A stretch of 64,000 nt of DNA from Halalkalibacillus sediminis (GCF_002844535.1 NZ_PJNH01000002.1:496001-560000); one strand, 5' to 3'. Counted from the stretch's first letter, positions 47,748 to 59,771 are shown. A program made the numbers and translations. Notes: generated by a model not told the origin, from the sequence alone.

Positions 47748-48382
47748 CAATAAAAACATTATTATTCGACTTGGATGGCACACTGATCGATACGAATGAA
47801 TTGATAGCCCAATCCTACGAATACACAATAGAAAAACATACAGATAAACAATATACACGTGAGGAAGTCCTTCAATTTATCGGACCCCCACTACAGGATG
47901 CCATGCAAGAAATCGATCCGACGCAAGTAGATGAGATGATGGCGACGTACCGCGAGCATAATCTGGCCCACCATGATAGTTTTGTAAAAATGTACGAAGG
48001 TGTTTATGAAACGATTCGCTCTCTTCATGAAAAGGGAGTACCTATGGCGATCGTGACGACTAAATTACGCAGGACAGCATTGAAAGGTCTTGAGGTTACA
48101 GGTCTAGATCAATTCTTTGATGTTGTAATTGGTCTAGATGATGTGTCGAACGCAAAGCCTGATCCAGAACCAGTTTTAAAAGGAATGAATGCAATTGACG
48201 GCAGCCCTGAAACGACGATCATGATTGGTGACAATTCCCATGATATTCACGCCGGCAAAAATGCTGGTACTCAGACAGCAGGGGTGGCATGGTCAGCAAA
48301 AGGCAAAGATTTTATGGAGTCTCTTGAACCAGACTTTCTATTAAACCATATCTCGGACCTGGTCGAACTTGTAGGAGAGTGA
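47744..48382 (+). CDS. ppaX: Pyrophosphatase PpaX
   Basis: A 212-residue HAD hydrolase with nucleophile motif 'LLFDLDGTLIDTNEL' (Asp9, Asp11), motif II in 'AIVTTKLR', Lys in 'SNAKPDPEPV' and motif IV 'MIGDNSHDIHAGKNAG'. PpaX hydrolyses the pyrophosphate made when HprK dephosphorylates HPr-Ser-P, which explains its place in the hprK operon. ATGA overlap with yvoD. Confidence 0.94.
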   Translation: MTIKTLLFDLDGTLIDTNELIAQSYEYTIEKHTDKQYTREEVLQFIGPPLQDAMQEIDPTQVDEMMATYREHNLAHHDSFVKMYEGVYETIRSLHEKGVPMAIVTTKLRRTALKGLEVTGLDQFFDVVIGLDDVSNAKPDPEPVLKGMNAIDGSPETTIMIGDNSHDIHAGKNAGTQTAGVAWSAKGKDFMESLEPDFLLNHISDLVELVGE

Positions 48383-48386
48383 TCCG

Positions 48387-48899
48387 ATGCGTAACACCAA
48401 ACGTTACCCTGTGAATAAGAGTAATTCGCTATGGCAAATTTACAGTACAGTTCCCTTTTTCAAAGTGATGAAGAACTTCGTATTCATTCAACTTGGTAGA
48501 TACTCTCCATCGTTGAAATTGAAAAACTGGATGTATCGTGTTTTTTTACGTATGAAAATCGAGGAACAGACGGCTCTTGCGTTGATGGTCATGCCTGACG
48601 TCATGTTCCCAGAAAAAATTCACATCGGCAAAAATTCAATCATCGGCTATAACACGACTATCCTTGCCCACGAGTATTTGATTGATGAATATCGTTTAGG
48701 GGATGTCCACATCGGGAATGAAGTAATGATCGGAGCAAATTGCACGATTTTACCTGGAGTGACGATTGGTGATGGGGCTGTAGTGTCTGCAGCGACTCTT
48801 GTCCATGATCATGTGGAACCAGGAACGTTTGTAGGAGGAAATCCGATGCGTGTCATTTATACAAAAGAAGAAATGGACCAAAAAATGAATAAGCTGTAA
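48387..48899 (+). CDS. yvoF: Left-handed beta-helix acyltransferase YvoF
   Basis: A 170-residue hexapeptide-repeat acetyltransferase. 'IHIGKNSIIGYNTTILAHEY' and 'VHIGNEVMIGANCTILPGVT' are successive coils with the [LIV]-G-x4 rhythm. The acceptor is unknown. Starts 4 bases after ppaX and is the last gene of the hprK operon, as in B. subtilis. Confidence 0.88.
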   Translation: MRNTKRYPVNKSNSLWQIYSTVPFFKVMKNFVFIQLGRYSPSLKLKNWMYRVFLRMKIEEQTALALMVMPDVMFPEKIHIGKNSIIGYNTTILAHEYLIDEYRLGDVHIGNEVMIGANCTILPGVTIGDGAVVSAATLVHDHVEPGTFVGGNPMRVIYTKEEMDQKMNKL

Positions 48900-48908
48900 G
48901 TAATTAAG

Positions 48909-48956
48909 AGGGTTTTCTATGTCTGAATCGAATGAGGATAATAGGAAACCTTTTTT
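48909..48956 (+). terminator. Imperfect terminator/attenuator before glpK
   Basis: AGGGTTTTC / GGAAACCTT (48909-48917 with 48944-48952, two G-T pairs) with a 26-base loop, then TTTT. It could end the hprK operon. It could also be a leader terminator for glpKD, since only 41 bases remain to the glpK start. The loop encodes a possible 14-residue peptide '[14 protein letters not shown]'. Confidence 0.45.
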
Positions 48957-48958
48957 AG

Positions 48959-50491
<1,533 letters not shown>

Positions 50492-50505
50492 AGGAGTGTG
50501 ACCCC

Positions 50506-52152
50506 ATGAATCTTTTATCTAACAAAAATAGAAGCCAAAATAAACAAGTTCTTGAGCAGGAGTATGACTTGATCGTAATCGGTGGTGGAATAACAGGTGC
50601 TGGAATCGCTTTGGATGCTTCCACTAGAGGGGTGAAGGTGGCTGTCATTGAAATGCAGGACTTTGCCGCTGGAACATCAAGTCGCTCGACTAAATTGATT
50701 CATGGTGGCTTACGTTATCTCAAAAACTTTGAAATTAAGTTAGTTTCTGAAGTCGGTAAAGAACGTGAGGTTGTATATGAAAACGGACCACATGTGACGA
50801 CTCCTGAATGGATGATGTTACCTTTTTACGAAAAAGGGTCGTTCGGTCCTTTTTCTACCAGCATTGGTCTTCGAGTTTATGATTATTTAGCAGGTGTAAA
50901 GAAAATGGAACGCAGACGAATGCTGTCCGTTGAAGAAACATTAGAACGTGAGCCGTTACTGAATCGTGAAGGGTTAAAAGGTAGTGGCTTTTATGTTGAA
51001 TATAAAACCGATGACGCTCGCTTGACACTTGAAGTGTTGAAGAAAGCGATCGACCTTGGTGCGAATGCATTTAATTATATGCGTGCAGATCAGTTCACGT
51101 ACAGAGATGGCAAATTGACTGGCGTTCAAGTGACGGACTTGACCGATGGTGAAGAGCACACTTTGAAAGCTCGTTCAATCATTAATGCTACTGGGCCTTG
51201 GGTTGATGACGTAAGGTCCAAAGACCATACGAAAATGGAAAAGCATCTATTTTTAACCAAAGGGGTTCATTTGGTTTTTGATCAATCGATCTTTCCGTTG
51301 AAGCAGGCCGTATATTTCGATACCCCAGATGAGCGTATGGTTTTTGCTATTCCTCGCGATGGTAAGACATATATCGGAACTACTGATACACATTATGAAG
51401 GTGACATTGCGAATCCGACCACAACATTAGATGACCGGACATACTTGATGGGTGCGATTCATGAAATGTTCCCAAATGTTCATGTAACAGATGCTGATAT
51501 CGAATCAACGTGGGCTGGTTTACGACCACTGGTACATGAAGAAGGGAAGGACCCCTCAGAGATTTCTCGAAAAGACGAGATTTTCGAATCGGACTCTGGA
51601 TTAATTTCAGTGGCTGGAGGTAAGCTGACCGGCTATAGGAAAATGGCAGAGGAGTTAGTTGATCTTGTACTGAAGAGAACGAATAAAGAAAAAGATTTTC
51701 CAAAGTCAAACACAAAGAAAATCCCGATATCAGGGGGGGATGTCGGGGGTTCTAAAGGCTTTCAAACCTTTGTAAGAATTGCTCGTGAAGAAGGTCTGAA
51801 TCGAGGAATTCCAGAAAACTTGATTCATAAATGGGTTCAAAGATATGGATCGAATGTGAACAAAGTGTTTGATTTCTATGATGAAGTGGACTATTTTCCG
51901 AACCATAAGAGAGAGGTTTATGCTGAGTTGATGTATGGAATGGAATATGAACTGGTCGCAGGCGTAAATGATTTCTTCAATCGCAGGACAGGGGCATTAT
52001 ATTTTGATGTCGATTGGGTGGAAAAGAACCGAGAAGATGTACTGAAAATCATGAAAGAGTATTTTGACTGGTCCACTGATCGAACTGAAAATGAACGAAA
52101 AAAATTGAACCAAGCGCTAAAAGAAGCAAAGGAACCAAGCCAGCATTCTTGA
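50506..52152 (+). CDS. glpD: Aerobic glycerol-3-phosphate dehydrogenase
   Basis: A 548-residue FAD enzyme with 'DLIVIGGGITGAGIALDAST' at about residue 24, 'SSRSTKLIHGGLRYL' and 'TWAGLRPLV', all typical of GlpD. It oxidises glycerol-3-phosphate to dihydroxyacetone phosphate and passes electrons to menaquinone at the membrane. Forms an operon with glpK. AAAGGAGTGTG ribosome site. Terminator overlaps its last codons. Confidence 0.97.
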   Translation: MNLLSNKNRSQNKQVLEQEYDLIVIGGGITGAGIALDASTRGVKVAVIEMQDFAAGTSSRSTKLIHGGLRYLKNFEIKLVSEVGKEREVVYENGPHVTTPEWMMLPFYEKGSFGPFSTSIGLRVYDYLAGVKKMERRRMLSVEETLEREPLLNREGLKGSGFYVEYKTDDARLTLEVLKKAIDLGANAFNYMRADQFTYRDGKLTGVQVTDLTDGEEHTLKARSIINATGPWVDDVRSKDHTKMEKHLFLTKGVHLVFDQSIFPLKQAVYFDTPDERMVFAIPRDGKTYIGTTDTHYEGDIANPTTTLDDRTYLMGAIHEMFPNVHVTDADIESTWAGLRPLVHEEGKDPSEISRKDEIFESDSGLISVAGGKLTGYRKMAEELVDLVLKRTNKEKDFPKSNTKKIPISGGDVGGSKGFQTFVRIAREEGLNRGIPENLIHKWVQRYGSNVNKVFDFYDEVDYFPNHKREVYAELMYGMEYELVAGVNDFFNRRTGALYFDVDWVEKNREDVLKIMKEYFDWSTDRTENERKKLNQALKEAKEPSQHS

Positions 52153-52170
52153 TTGGAATGCTGGTTTTTT
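52140..52170 (+). terminator. Intrinsic terminator of glpKD
   Basis: CCAGCATTC / GAATGCTGG (52140-52148 with 52156-52164) followed by six T. Confidence 0.92.
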
Positions 52171-52249
52171 ATGTCAGGTGAAGAATTGAATCGACTTTAT
52201 TTGAGTGGATTTAAAAATATTAAGCATTGGTTAAATCCTTAGGAATAGG

Positions 52250-52278
52250 GTCACATCCAACTCATATTATGTTATAAT
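52250..52278 (+). promoter_or_regulatory. Probable promoter of the TPR-protein gene
   Basis: GTCACA (52250-52255), 17 bases, TATAAT (52273-52278). A small hairpin TTCGAC/GTCGAA (52308-52313 with 52319-52324) lies in the leader. Confidence 0.5.
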
Positions 52279-52349
52279 TTGTAATTAGATTGTTTGAATC
52301 GGAAATCTTCGACAGAGCGTCGAAAGCGGTAGAATCTTAGGAGGCCTTT

Positions 52350-53348
52350 ATGCAAAATACACAAACGAAGAAGGATACCACTCGAAATGTGATTCCTTTT
52401 AGACATCAAGGAGAATTTTATTTTTCGCATGGCGTCAAGGCGTTCCAGCAAAAACATTTTGAACGTGCCGAAAAGTGGATGAAGAAGGCAATAGAATGTT
52501 CGCCGAAGAATGCGCTTTATTTATGCCAACTATCTGTACTTTACACAGAGATGGGTGAATATCACCGTGCGAATGAGGTACTGCAAAAGGTCCTCGATAC
52601 TAATGAGAACTTATACACGGATTGTTATTATCTTTTAGCAAACAACTATGCTCATCTCGGCCTTTTTTATGAATCGAAGAAATATGCTGACAAGTATCTG
52701 GATGTGGAAAAAGATGGAGAATTCAAAGAAGAGGTTGAAGAGTTATTATCTTTGATTGACCAAGTTTTCTTAGATGAATTGGAAGAGGACGACCTTGAAT
52801 TCGAGAATGAAGATGAATTGATGATTTATCAAGAAACAGCTTTTTACCATTTGGAACATAAAGAGTGGACGAAAGCGCTCGATGTGTTGGAAGAAATGAT
52901 CATGCTTTACCCTGAATATTCTCAATCAAAGCACGAATATGCATATGCGTTATTTGAAAATGGAGATCACGAGGAAGCGATAACCCTTGAAGAAGCATGG
53001 TTTGAAAAGGATGAAAAATCGCTTCACAGTATGTTGAATCTCACGTATTTTTATCATCAAACGAATCATGAGAAAGCCAATTCGTTCCAATCTTTAATAA
53101 ATAATGTATACCCTACATACGAACCGCAGAAATTAAAGATGGCAATCACTTTTGCACGATGTGGCGAATATGAAAAAGCTTATCAACGTTTTCAATCGCT
53201 TCGTTCAAAGTCAGTGACGAACTACATGAGTTATTATTACTGGTTCTCTCGCACACTTGAAAAATTGGACTTTCACGAAGAGAGTCAAAAATTGTGGGAA
53301 AAGGGAATACACCGTCATCTTGATTTGAAAATAGTGTATGGTCGGTAA
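52350..53348 (+). CDS. Tetratricopeptide-repeat protein, YvcD-like
   Basis: A 332-residue all-helical cytoplasmic protein. TPR units are visible at about 24-57 ('GVKAFQQKHFERAEKWMKKA'), 58-91 ('ALYLCQLSVLYTEMGEYHRA'), 92-125 and 165-215. No signal peptide. TPR proteins mediate protein contacts; the partner is unknown. It lies directly upstream of trxB, the place of yvcD in B. subtilis. Strong AGGAGG ribosome site. Confidence 0.85.
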   Translation: MQNTQTKKDTTRNVIPFRHQGEFYFSHGVKAFQQKHFERAEKWMKKAIECSPKNALYLCQLSVLYTEMGEYHRANEVLQKVLDTNENLYTDCYYLLANNYAHLGLFYESKKYADKYLDVEKDGEFKEEVEELLSLIDQVFLDELEEDDLEFENEDELMIYQETAFYHLEHKEWTKALDVLEEMIMLYPEYSQSKHEYAYALFENGDHEEAITLEEAWFEKDEKSLHSMLNLTYFYHQTNHEKANSFQSLINNVYPTYEPQKLKMAITFARCGEYEKAYQRFQSLRSKSVTNYMSYYYWFSRTLEKLDFHEESQKLWEKGIHRHLDLKIVYGR

Positions 53349-53406
53349 GATAAGCAGAAGATTTGTCGCTTTAGACGGAATTTAATATGATATAGAAGGA
53401 AGCTAA

Positions 53407-54381
<975 letters not shown>

Positions 54382-54491
54382 GAAGTTTTAATCGTAAATG
54401 CTTCTTAATAGCGCTGTAACACGACTGAAACATTTTTAGGGTACAATAGTATTAATAATTGACCCCCTTTATTCAATATATAGCTTCATGA

Positions 54492-54528
54492 ACACAGGTA
54501 GTGACTATAAGCTGCCTGTGTTTTTTTG
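54492..54528 (+). terminator. Intrinsic terminator of trxB
   Basis: ACACAGGTAG / CTGCCTGTGT (54492-54501 with 54512-54521, one mismatch or wobble) followed by TTTTTT. Confidence 0.88.
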
Positions 54529-54582
54529 TTTTATTTTAGAGGTTTGTCGATAGTTTGAGTTGTTGATTGCAAATCATTGTTG

Positions 54583-54687
54583 GTTTAACTGCATCTATTT
54601 AGAGGTTAACTGCACCTAAAGCAAATTTAACTGCATCTATTTGGAGTTTAACCGAACCTAAAGCATGTTTATTAGAACCTATCCAGT
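54583..54687. repeat. Tandem array of five 21-bp units with 42-bp alternation
   Basis: Units begin at 54583, 54604, 54625, 54646 and 54667, each exactly 21 bases. Units 1 and 3 read GTTTAACTGCATCTATTT with small changes; units 2 and 4 share ACCTAAAGCA; unit 5 is diverged. The A-B-A-B order gives a 42-bp period, as in the array at 7802. It occupies the gap between trxB and the nudix gene and has no coding potential. Confidence 0.82.
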
Positions 54688-54734
54688 TTTCAAATTGGGT
54701 TCGCACAAAATTCAATATGAAACACCCGGGGTAG

Positions 54735-54763
54735 TAGTCATAAGTGTGTATAGGGTGTATAAT
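54735..54763 (+). promoter_or_regulatory. Promoter of the nudix-rapZ-yvcK-whiA-crh unit
   Basis: TAGTCA (54735-54740), 17 bases, TATAAT (54758-54763), 40 bases before the nudix gene start. Confidence 0.5.
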
Positions 54764-54803
54764 AATGTAAGAGAGATGATAATACATATATGGGGTGATT
54801 ACG

Positions 54804-55262
54804 TTGCAGCGAGTGACCAATGCTTTATTGATCGAGGGTGATCGCGTGTTATTGATAAAAAAGCCCCGGCGTAATTGGTACGCCATCCCTGGTGGAAAGA
54901 TGGAGCCGTGTGAAAATATCAACGAAGCAGTACATAGAGAAATCGTTGAAGAAACCGGTTTTCATGTTATTGAAATGCAGTTGAGGAGTGTTTGTACTTT
55001 CTTGATCCACAATGACAAGGATTTAGAAGATGAGTGGATGATGTTCACTTTTTTAGTGAAGAACTATAATGGAGAACTTCTTTCAGAAACAGAAGAAGGC
55101 ACACTGGAATGGGTGCCGATATCAGAGCTAGGTCGATATCCTATGGCTAAAGGTGATTATTCGATTATCAGTCATGCGCTTAATGGTGATGCTCGAGTGA
55201 TGTGTGCTACTTTCCACTACTCCGAGGAATTTGAGTTAATAAAAGAGAAGATAGACGTCTAA
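54804..55262 (+). CDS. yvcI: Nudix hydrolase YvcI
   Basis: A 152-residue nudix protein. The nudix box is complete: 'GGKMEPCENINEAVHREIVE' followed by ETGF. Family members cleave nucleoside diphosphate-linked substrates, with a Mg ion held by the Glu residues. I use TTG at 54804, 5 bases after TGGGGTGA, giving 'MQRVTNALLIEGDRV'; a GTG three codons upstream lies in the ribosome site. First gene of a unit with rapZ, yvcK, whiA and crh, as in B. subtilis. Confidence 0.9.
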   Translation: MQRVTNALLIEGDRVLLIKKPRRNWYAIPGGKMEPCENINEAVHREIVEETGFHVIEMQLRSVCTFLIHNDKDLEDEWMMFTFLVKNYNGELLSETEEGTLEWVPISELGRYPMAKGDYSIISHALNGDARVMCATFHYSEEFELIKEKIDV

Positions 55263-55283
55263 TAATGAATAAAGGGGATTGTC

Positions 55284-56165
55284 ATGGAAGAAGCAAAAAA
55301 TGTGGAACTTGTAATAATTACAGGAATGTCTGGAGCAGGAAAAACAGTCGCTGTACAAAGTTTTGAGGATTTGGGGTACTTTTGTGTAGACAATTTACCA
55401 CCTGCATTGCTTCCGAAATTCATCGAATTGATGAGAGAAAATAGAGAGAACAAAAAATTAGCAGTCGTCATGGATTTAAGAGGTCGTGAGTTTTTTGACG
55501 CGCTTTATGAAACATTGGATAAATTGGGAGAAGAAGATTGGATTACAGAACAGATTCTATTTTTAGATGCCGATAATCAAGCACTAGTCTCCCGTTATAA
55601 AGAATCACGTCGCTCCCATCCATTAGCACCTAATGGGTTGCCTTTAGAGGGGATCAAGAAGGAACGTGAAATTTTAGATGAGTTGAAAGGTCGCGCTCAA
55701 ATTATCATCAACACATCTGACTTAGCAGCAAAAAGTTTAAAAGAGCAGATCATTAAACGTTTTAAAGAGAAAAAGCAAAACGTATTTTCTGTTCAAGTCG
55801 TTTCGTTCGGTTTCAAGCATGGGGTACCGATTGATGCAGACCTAATGTTCGATGTGCGATTCTTACCAAATCCTCATTATGTTGAATCGATGAGAGATCT
55901 TACAGGACTTAATCAAGAGGTTTCTTCATATGTTTTCAAGTGGAAAGAAACACGCAAATTTTATAAAAAATTGATCGATTTGCTGATGTATATGCTTCCT
56001 TATTATGTACGGGAAGGAAAAAGCCAATTAGTGATTGCTATTGGTTGTACAGGCGGTCAACATCGCTCTGTAGCATTAGCCGAAAAAATTTCTGAAGCGA
56101 TTCAAAAAGAGTACACCTCTCACGTGTACCATCGTGATATAGAGAAGAGAAAGGGAAAGAAATAG
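55284..56165 (+). CDS. rapZ: RNase adapter / nucleotide-binding protein RapZ (YvcJ)
   Basis: A 293-residue protein with Walker A 'GMSGAGKT' (14-21) and the conserved C-terminal '[20 protein letters not shown]'. In Gram-negatives RapZ guides RNase E to sRNA; in B. subtilis YvcJ hydrolyses GTP and affects competence. Followed immediately by yvcK (ATG is the next base after the stop). Confidence 0.95.
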   Translation: MEEAKNVELVIITGMSGAGKTVAVQSFEDLGYFCVDNLPPALLPKFIELMRENRENKKLAVVMDLRGREFFDALYETLDKLGEEDWITEQILFLDADNQALVSRYKESRRSHPLAPNGLPLEGIKKEREILDELKGRAQIIINTSDLAAKSLKEQIIKRFKEKKQNVFSVQVVSFGFKHGVPIDADLMFDVRFLPNPHYVESMRDLTGLNQEVSSYVFKWKETRKFYKKLIDLLMYMLPYYVREGKSQLVIAIGCTGGQHRSVALAEKISEAIQKEYTSHVYHRDIEKRKGKK

Positions 56166-57122
56166 ATGACCAATGTGAATGGGCCGAAGGTTGTTGTTAT
56201 CGGCGGGGGAACAGGTTTACCAGTTCTATTGAGAGGCCTTAGACAATTTCCGATCAACTTATCAGCCATTGTCACTGTCGCGGATGACGGTGGGAGTACA
56301 GGACGCTTGAGGAATGATTTATCCATTCCAGCTCCTGGAGATATAAGAAAAGTCATCGCCTCAATGTCAGACGTCGAGCCCACACTTTTGAAATTGCTCG
56401 AACACCGTTTTGATAATGGGGATGGACTATCTGGTCATTCTTTAGGGAATTTGATTCTTGCTGGGATGACCAATGTCACTGGTGACTTTTATAAAGGAAT
56501 AAAAGAAATATCAAAGGTTTTCAACGTCAAAGGGAGGATTTACCCTATTGCGAATGAAAACATGTACCTAGTGGCAGAATTCGAAGATGGAACTGTTGTA
56601 CGTGGGGAATCAAGTATTGCGGAAGTAGGAAAACCGATTAAAAGGGTTTTCTATGAGCCCTCGCAGGTCCAACCACTGCCTGAAGCGGTGAAATCAATCG
56701 AAAACGCTGAATTGATTGTCATAGCACCGGGTAGTTTATACACGAGTATTTTGCCGAATTTAATTTCCCCGGAAATAAAAAATGCATTAAAACGAACGAA
56801 AGCCAAATCTGTTTACGTATGCAACATTATGACTCAACATGGAGAAACGAGTCACTATAAGGCATCGGACCATATTCACGCGATACATAGACATGTAGAA
56901 GACGAGTTCATGGATATGATTATTATGCATTCGAATTCGATTGAACAGGATATTCGAATGGAGTATGCGAAGCAACAAGCTGAACCGGTGCAGTGCGATG
57001 AAGATAACCTTCGCGAAATTGGCGTCGAAGTTATTCAAGGAAATATCGCAAATCTGCAAAAAGACGGTACATTGAAGCACAATGAGCATAAAATCGCAAA
57101 AATACTTTACGAGTTGTTATAA
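56166..57122 (+). CDS. yvcK: Gluconeogenesis factor YvcK
   Basis: A 318-residue CofD-like protein with 'KVVVIGGGTGLPVLLRGLRQ', 'TVADDGGSTGRLR' and 'NIMTQHGETSHYKASDHIHA'. YvcK binds UDP-sugars and is needed for growth and normal wall shape on gluconeogenic carbon sources. Zero-base spacing from rapZ indicates translational coupling. Confidence 0.95.
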   Translation: MTNVNGPKVVVIGGGTGLPVLLRGLRQFPINLSAIVTVADDGGSTGRLRNDLSIPAPGDIRKVIASMSDVEPTLLKLLEHRFDNGDGLSGHSLGNLILAGMTNVTGDFYKGIKEISKVFNVKGRIYPIANENMYLVAEFEDGTVVRGESSIAEVGKPIKRVFYEPSQVQPLPEAVKSIENAELIVIAPGSLYTSILPNLISPEIKNALKRTKAKSVYVCNIMTQHGETSHYKASDHIHAIHRHVEDEFMDMIIMHSNSIEQDIRMEYAKQQAEPVQCDEDNLREIGVEVIQGNIANLQKDGTLKHNEHKIAKILYELL

Positions 57123-57161
57123 TTAAAGGATAGAAGTTTTAAAGAATGAAGGAGAATGATT

Positions 57162-58109
57162 ATGTCATTCGCATCAGAGACCAAAAAAGAATTGACGAAC
57201 ATAGAGATTGACGACTGTTGCAAATCATCTGAATTAGCTGCTTTGATTCGTATGAACGGATCATTATCTTTTTCGAATCAGCAATATATTTTAGATGTCC
57301 AGACGGAAAACGCAGCGATTGCTAGAAGAATTTATACACTGATCAAAAAGCTGTACGATTCTCCTGTAGAGTTGTTAGTGCGGAAAAAAATGCGTCTGAA
57401 AAAGAACAATATCTATATAGTTAGAATGTATGAGGGTGTTAAAAGCTTACTAACTGATCTAGAAATATTAGAAGAGCCTTTCACTTTCAAGAGGAATATC
57501 TCTGAAAGGTATTTAGAAAAAGACTGTTGCAGGAAGTCTTATCTGAGAGGTGCATTTTTAGCAGGCGGATCTGTTAATAATCCTGAAACGTCCTCTTACC
57601 ATTTGGAGATTTTCACATTTTATCAGGAGCATAACGAAGCACTATGTGAATTGATGAACAAATATCGCTTGAATGCGAAGACTCATGAACGCAAAAAGGG
57701 TTATATCACTTATTTAAAAGAAGCGGAAAAAATAACTGAATTGCTTATTTTAATCGGTGCTCACCAAGCGTTATTAAAATTTGAAGATATCCGTATTCTC
57801 CGCGATATGCGTAACTCCGTGAACCGGATTGTCAACTGTGAAACAGCGAACCTGAATAAAACGATTGGCGCCGCATTCAGACAAGTGGAGAACATTAAAT
57901 ATATCGATCAAACGGTCGGTTTAGAGTCCTTACCAGAAAAACTGAGAGAAGTAGCCCAGTTGCGTATTGACCACCAAGATGTTTCGTTGAAGGAACTTGG
58001 TGAGTTATCTACCAACGGGAAAATCAGTAAGTCAGGGATTAACCATCGTTTGAAGAAAATTGATGAGTACGCCGAGAAATTAAGAAAAGGTGAACTCTTG
58101 GAAAACTAG
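57162..58109 (+). CDS. whiA: DNA-binding protein WhiA
   Basis: A 315-residue protein: two LAGLIDADG-like halves without nuclease residues ('[20 protein letters not shown]'), and a C-terminal helix-turn-helix ('[20 protein letters not shown]'). WhiA affects chromosome segregation and division in Bacillus and sporulation in actinomycetes. The ATG at 57162 is 7 bases after AAGGAG; an ATG two codons earlier is too close. Confidence 0.96.
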   Translation: MSFASETKKELTNIEIDDCCKSSELAALIRMNGSLSFSNQQYILDVQTENAAIARRIYTLIKKLYDSPVELLVRKKMRLKKNNIYIVRMYEGVKSLLTDLEILEEPFTFKRNISERYLEKDCCRKSYLRGAFLAGGSVNNPETSSYHLEIFTFYQEHNEALCELMNKYRLNAKTHERKKGYITYLKEAEKITELLILIGAHQALLKFEDIRILRDMRNSVNRIVNCETANLNKTIGAAFRQVENIKYIDQTVGLESLPEKLREVAQLRIDHQDVSLKELGELSTNGKISKSGINHRLKKIDEYAEKLRKGELLEN

Positions 58110-58212
58110 TCATCAGGCGTTGTTCAAATGGTTAAAATCATGTATAATGAAGCAAATAAAAACGCTTACAATCTTGTGAAGAAAACCACTTGAATGGAGA
58201 GGGGTAGAAGTT

Positions 58213-58467
58213 TTGGTTGAAAAGGAAATTACGGTTAAACTAGAAACAGGACTGCAAGCCAGACCTGCTGCAAAGTTCGTACAAGAAGCAAATCGATATT
58301 CCTCTGATATTTTCTTAGAAAAAGACGGGAAACGTGTAAACGCAAAAAGCATCATGGGTGTTATGAGTTTAGCAATCGGCTCCAATGAAGTAGTTGCGAT
58401 CAGCACAGAAGGACCTGATGAAGATCAGGCGCTAGAATCTTTAATTACTTTAGTTGAAAGTGAATAA
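58213..58467 (+). CDS. crh: Catabolite repression HPr-like protein Crh
   Basis: An 84-residue HPr homologue. The active-site His15 of HPr is replaced by Gln15 in 'GLQARPA', so it cannot carry PTS phosphate, while Ser46 in 'AKSIMG' is kept. That combination defines Crh. Phosphorylated on Ser46 by HprK, it acts as a co-repressor for CcpA and in its free form modulates carbon flux enzymes. TTG start 8 bases after GAGAGGGG. Last gene before a terminator. Confidence 0.95.
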   Translation: MVEKEITVKLETGLQARPAAKFVQEANRYSSDIFLEKDGKRVNAKSIMGVMSLAIGSNEVVAISTEGPDEDQALESLITLVESE

Positions 58468-58476
58468 TTGTGAGTT

Positions 58477-58514
58477 AATGTGCACGGACTAATCAGGGCC
58501 GTGCGCATTTTTTA
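58477..58514 (+). terminator. Intrinsic terminator of crh
   Basis: AATGTGCACGG / CCGTGCGCATT (58477-58487 with 58499-58509, one wobble) followed by TTTT. Confidence 0.88.
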
Positions 58515-58541
58515 ATCCAAAATAAGTGGGAGGGATTTGAC

Positions 58542-59078
58542 TTGGACTCTAACAGAAAAGTCATTTTGTTCATTGCTACAAGTTTGGATGGGTTTATTGC
58601 TGACCCTGATGGTGGAATCGAGTGGTTACAAAAAGCAGAAAGTGTTGGTAATGGTGATAATGGATTTGGAAGGTTTTACGATACTGTGGATACCCTTTTC
58701 ATGGGAAGAAAAACGTACGATCATCTTATGACTTTAGTCGATGAATTTCCTCACCAAGATAAAGAAGCTTATGTATTTACACGATCCGATCGAAGTACGG
58801 AAGAGCATGTGAACTTTGTGGATCAAGATATGCCTACCTTTGTTCAAAACTTGAAGCAACAAGAAGGAAAGAATTTGTGGTTGGTGGGAGGCGCGGATTT
58901 GACTGATGAGTTCATGCAGAATCAGTTGATTGACGAGATGATCATTACGATAATCCCGGTGGTCTTAGGAAAAGGAATCCCGCTGTTCAAATCAACGGAC
59001 TTTTCATATGACTTGGAGTTACATTACACGGAACGGTTCGGTGACTTCATGCAACTTCACTATAAAGTAAAAAAATAG
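58542..59078 (+). CDS. Dihydrofolate reductase-like (RibD C-terminal domain) protein
   Basis: A 178-residue oxidoreductase-fold protein: 'FIATSLDGFIADPDGGIEWL', 'TLFMGRKTYDHL', 'LWLVGGADLTDEFMQNQLID' and 'ITIIPVVLGKGIPLF' are the NADPH-binding elements of the RibD_C/DHFR-like family (B. subtilis YwjB/YyaP type). The substrate is unknown. TTG start 7 bases after GGGAGGG. Stands alone between two terminators. Confidence 0.88.
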   Translation: MDSNRKVILFIATSLDGFIADPDGGIEWLQKAESVGNGDNGFGRFYDTVDTLFMGRKTYDHLMTLVDEFPHQDKEAYVFTRSDRSTEEHVNFVDQDMPTFVQNLKQQEGKNLWLVGGADLTDEFMQNQLIDEMIITIIPVVLGKGIPLFKSTDFSYDLELHYTERFGDFMQLHYKVKK

Positions 59079-59105
59079 ACTACCGATCAATTCGGTAGTC
59101 TATTT
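59073..59105. terminator. Bidirectional terminator between the DHFR-like gene and clpP
   Basis: AAATAGACTACCGA / TCGGTAGTCTATTT, a perfect 14-bp stem (59073-59086 with 59092-59105) preceded by A and ending in T residues. Confidence 0.9.
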
Positions 59106-59117
59106 ATGTGCTTTCAA

Positions 59118-59696
59118 TTATTTTTGCATTACATCGTCAACTAAGCCATATTCTTTCGCTTGTTCAGCAGTCATGAAGTTGTCACGATCTGTATCGCGCT
59201 CAATGATTTCCATTGGTTGACCTGTGCGTTCGGAAAGAATTTTATTCAATTTCTCGCGCATTTCAACAATGCGTTTCGCATGGATTTGAATGTCACTAGC
59301 TTGACCTTGCGTACCACCTAATGGTTGGTGAATCATTACTTCACTGTTTGGTAGTGCGTAACGTTTTCCTGGTTCACCCGCTGCAAGTAGGAAAGATCCC
59401 ATAGATGCAGCCATACCAACACAAATAGTTGATACATTAGGTTTAATGAACTGCATAGTGTCGTAAATAGCCATTCCAGCTGTAATCGATCCACCTGGTG
59501 AATTGATGTATAGTGAAATGTCTTTATCCGGATCATCTGCAGCTAAGAATAACATCTGAGCAACGATGGAATTTGCCACATTGTCGTCTACAGGGCCTCC
59601 AAGCATGATGATACGGTCTTTAAGTAAGCGAGAATAAATATCGTAAGCACGTTCTCCGCGGTTTGTCTGTTCAATGACTGTAGGTATTAAGTTCAT
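59118..59696 (-). CDS. clpP: ATP-dependent Clp protease proteolytic subunit
   Basis: A 192-residue serine peptidase with the catalytic triad Ser98 ('[10 protein letters not shown]'), His123 ('[10 protein letters not shown]') and Asp172 ('RDTDRDNFM'). It forms the tetradecameric chamber used by ClpX, ClpC and ClpE for general and regulated proteolysis (competence, sporulation, stress). Strong GGGAGGC ribosome site on the minus strand. Regulated by the CtsR box upstream. Monocistronic and convergent with the DHFR-like gene. Confidence 0.97.
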   Translation of the reverse strand: MNLIPTVIEQTNRGERAYDIYSRLLKDRIIMLGGPVDDNVANSIVAQMLFLAADDPDKDISLYINSPGGSITAGMAIYDTMQFIKPNVSTICVGMAASMGSFLLAAGEPGKRYALPNSEVMIHQPLGGTQGQASDIQIHAKRIVEMREKLNKILSERTGQPMEIIERDTDRDNFMTAEQAKEYGLVDDVMQK

Positions 59697-59741
59697 AAAA
59701 AATATGCCTCCCTTATTCCTTATCTTTGATTTAACATCTTT

Positions 59742-59771
59742 ATCTTACTTGATTGGTCAATAAAGGTCAAA
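59742..59771 (-). promoter_or_regulatory. clpP promoter with CtsR operator
   Basis: The plus strand shows the CtsR direct heptad repeat GGTCAAT-AAA-GGTCAAA (59755-59771), one base off consensus. On the minus strand TTGACC (59765-59770), 17 bases, TAAGAT (59742-59747) forms the promoter, so CtsR would sit on the -35 and spacer. Confidence 0.85.

Noticed and set aside
55115-55122. GCCGATAT inside the nudix gene as a sigma-D promoter
   Set aside because: No TAAA at 13-16 bases upstream, it lies within coding sequence, and no motility gene follows.
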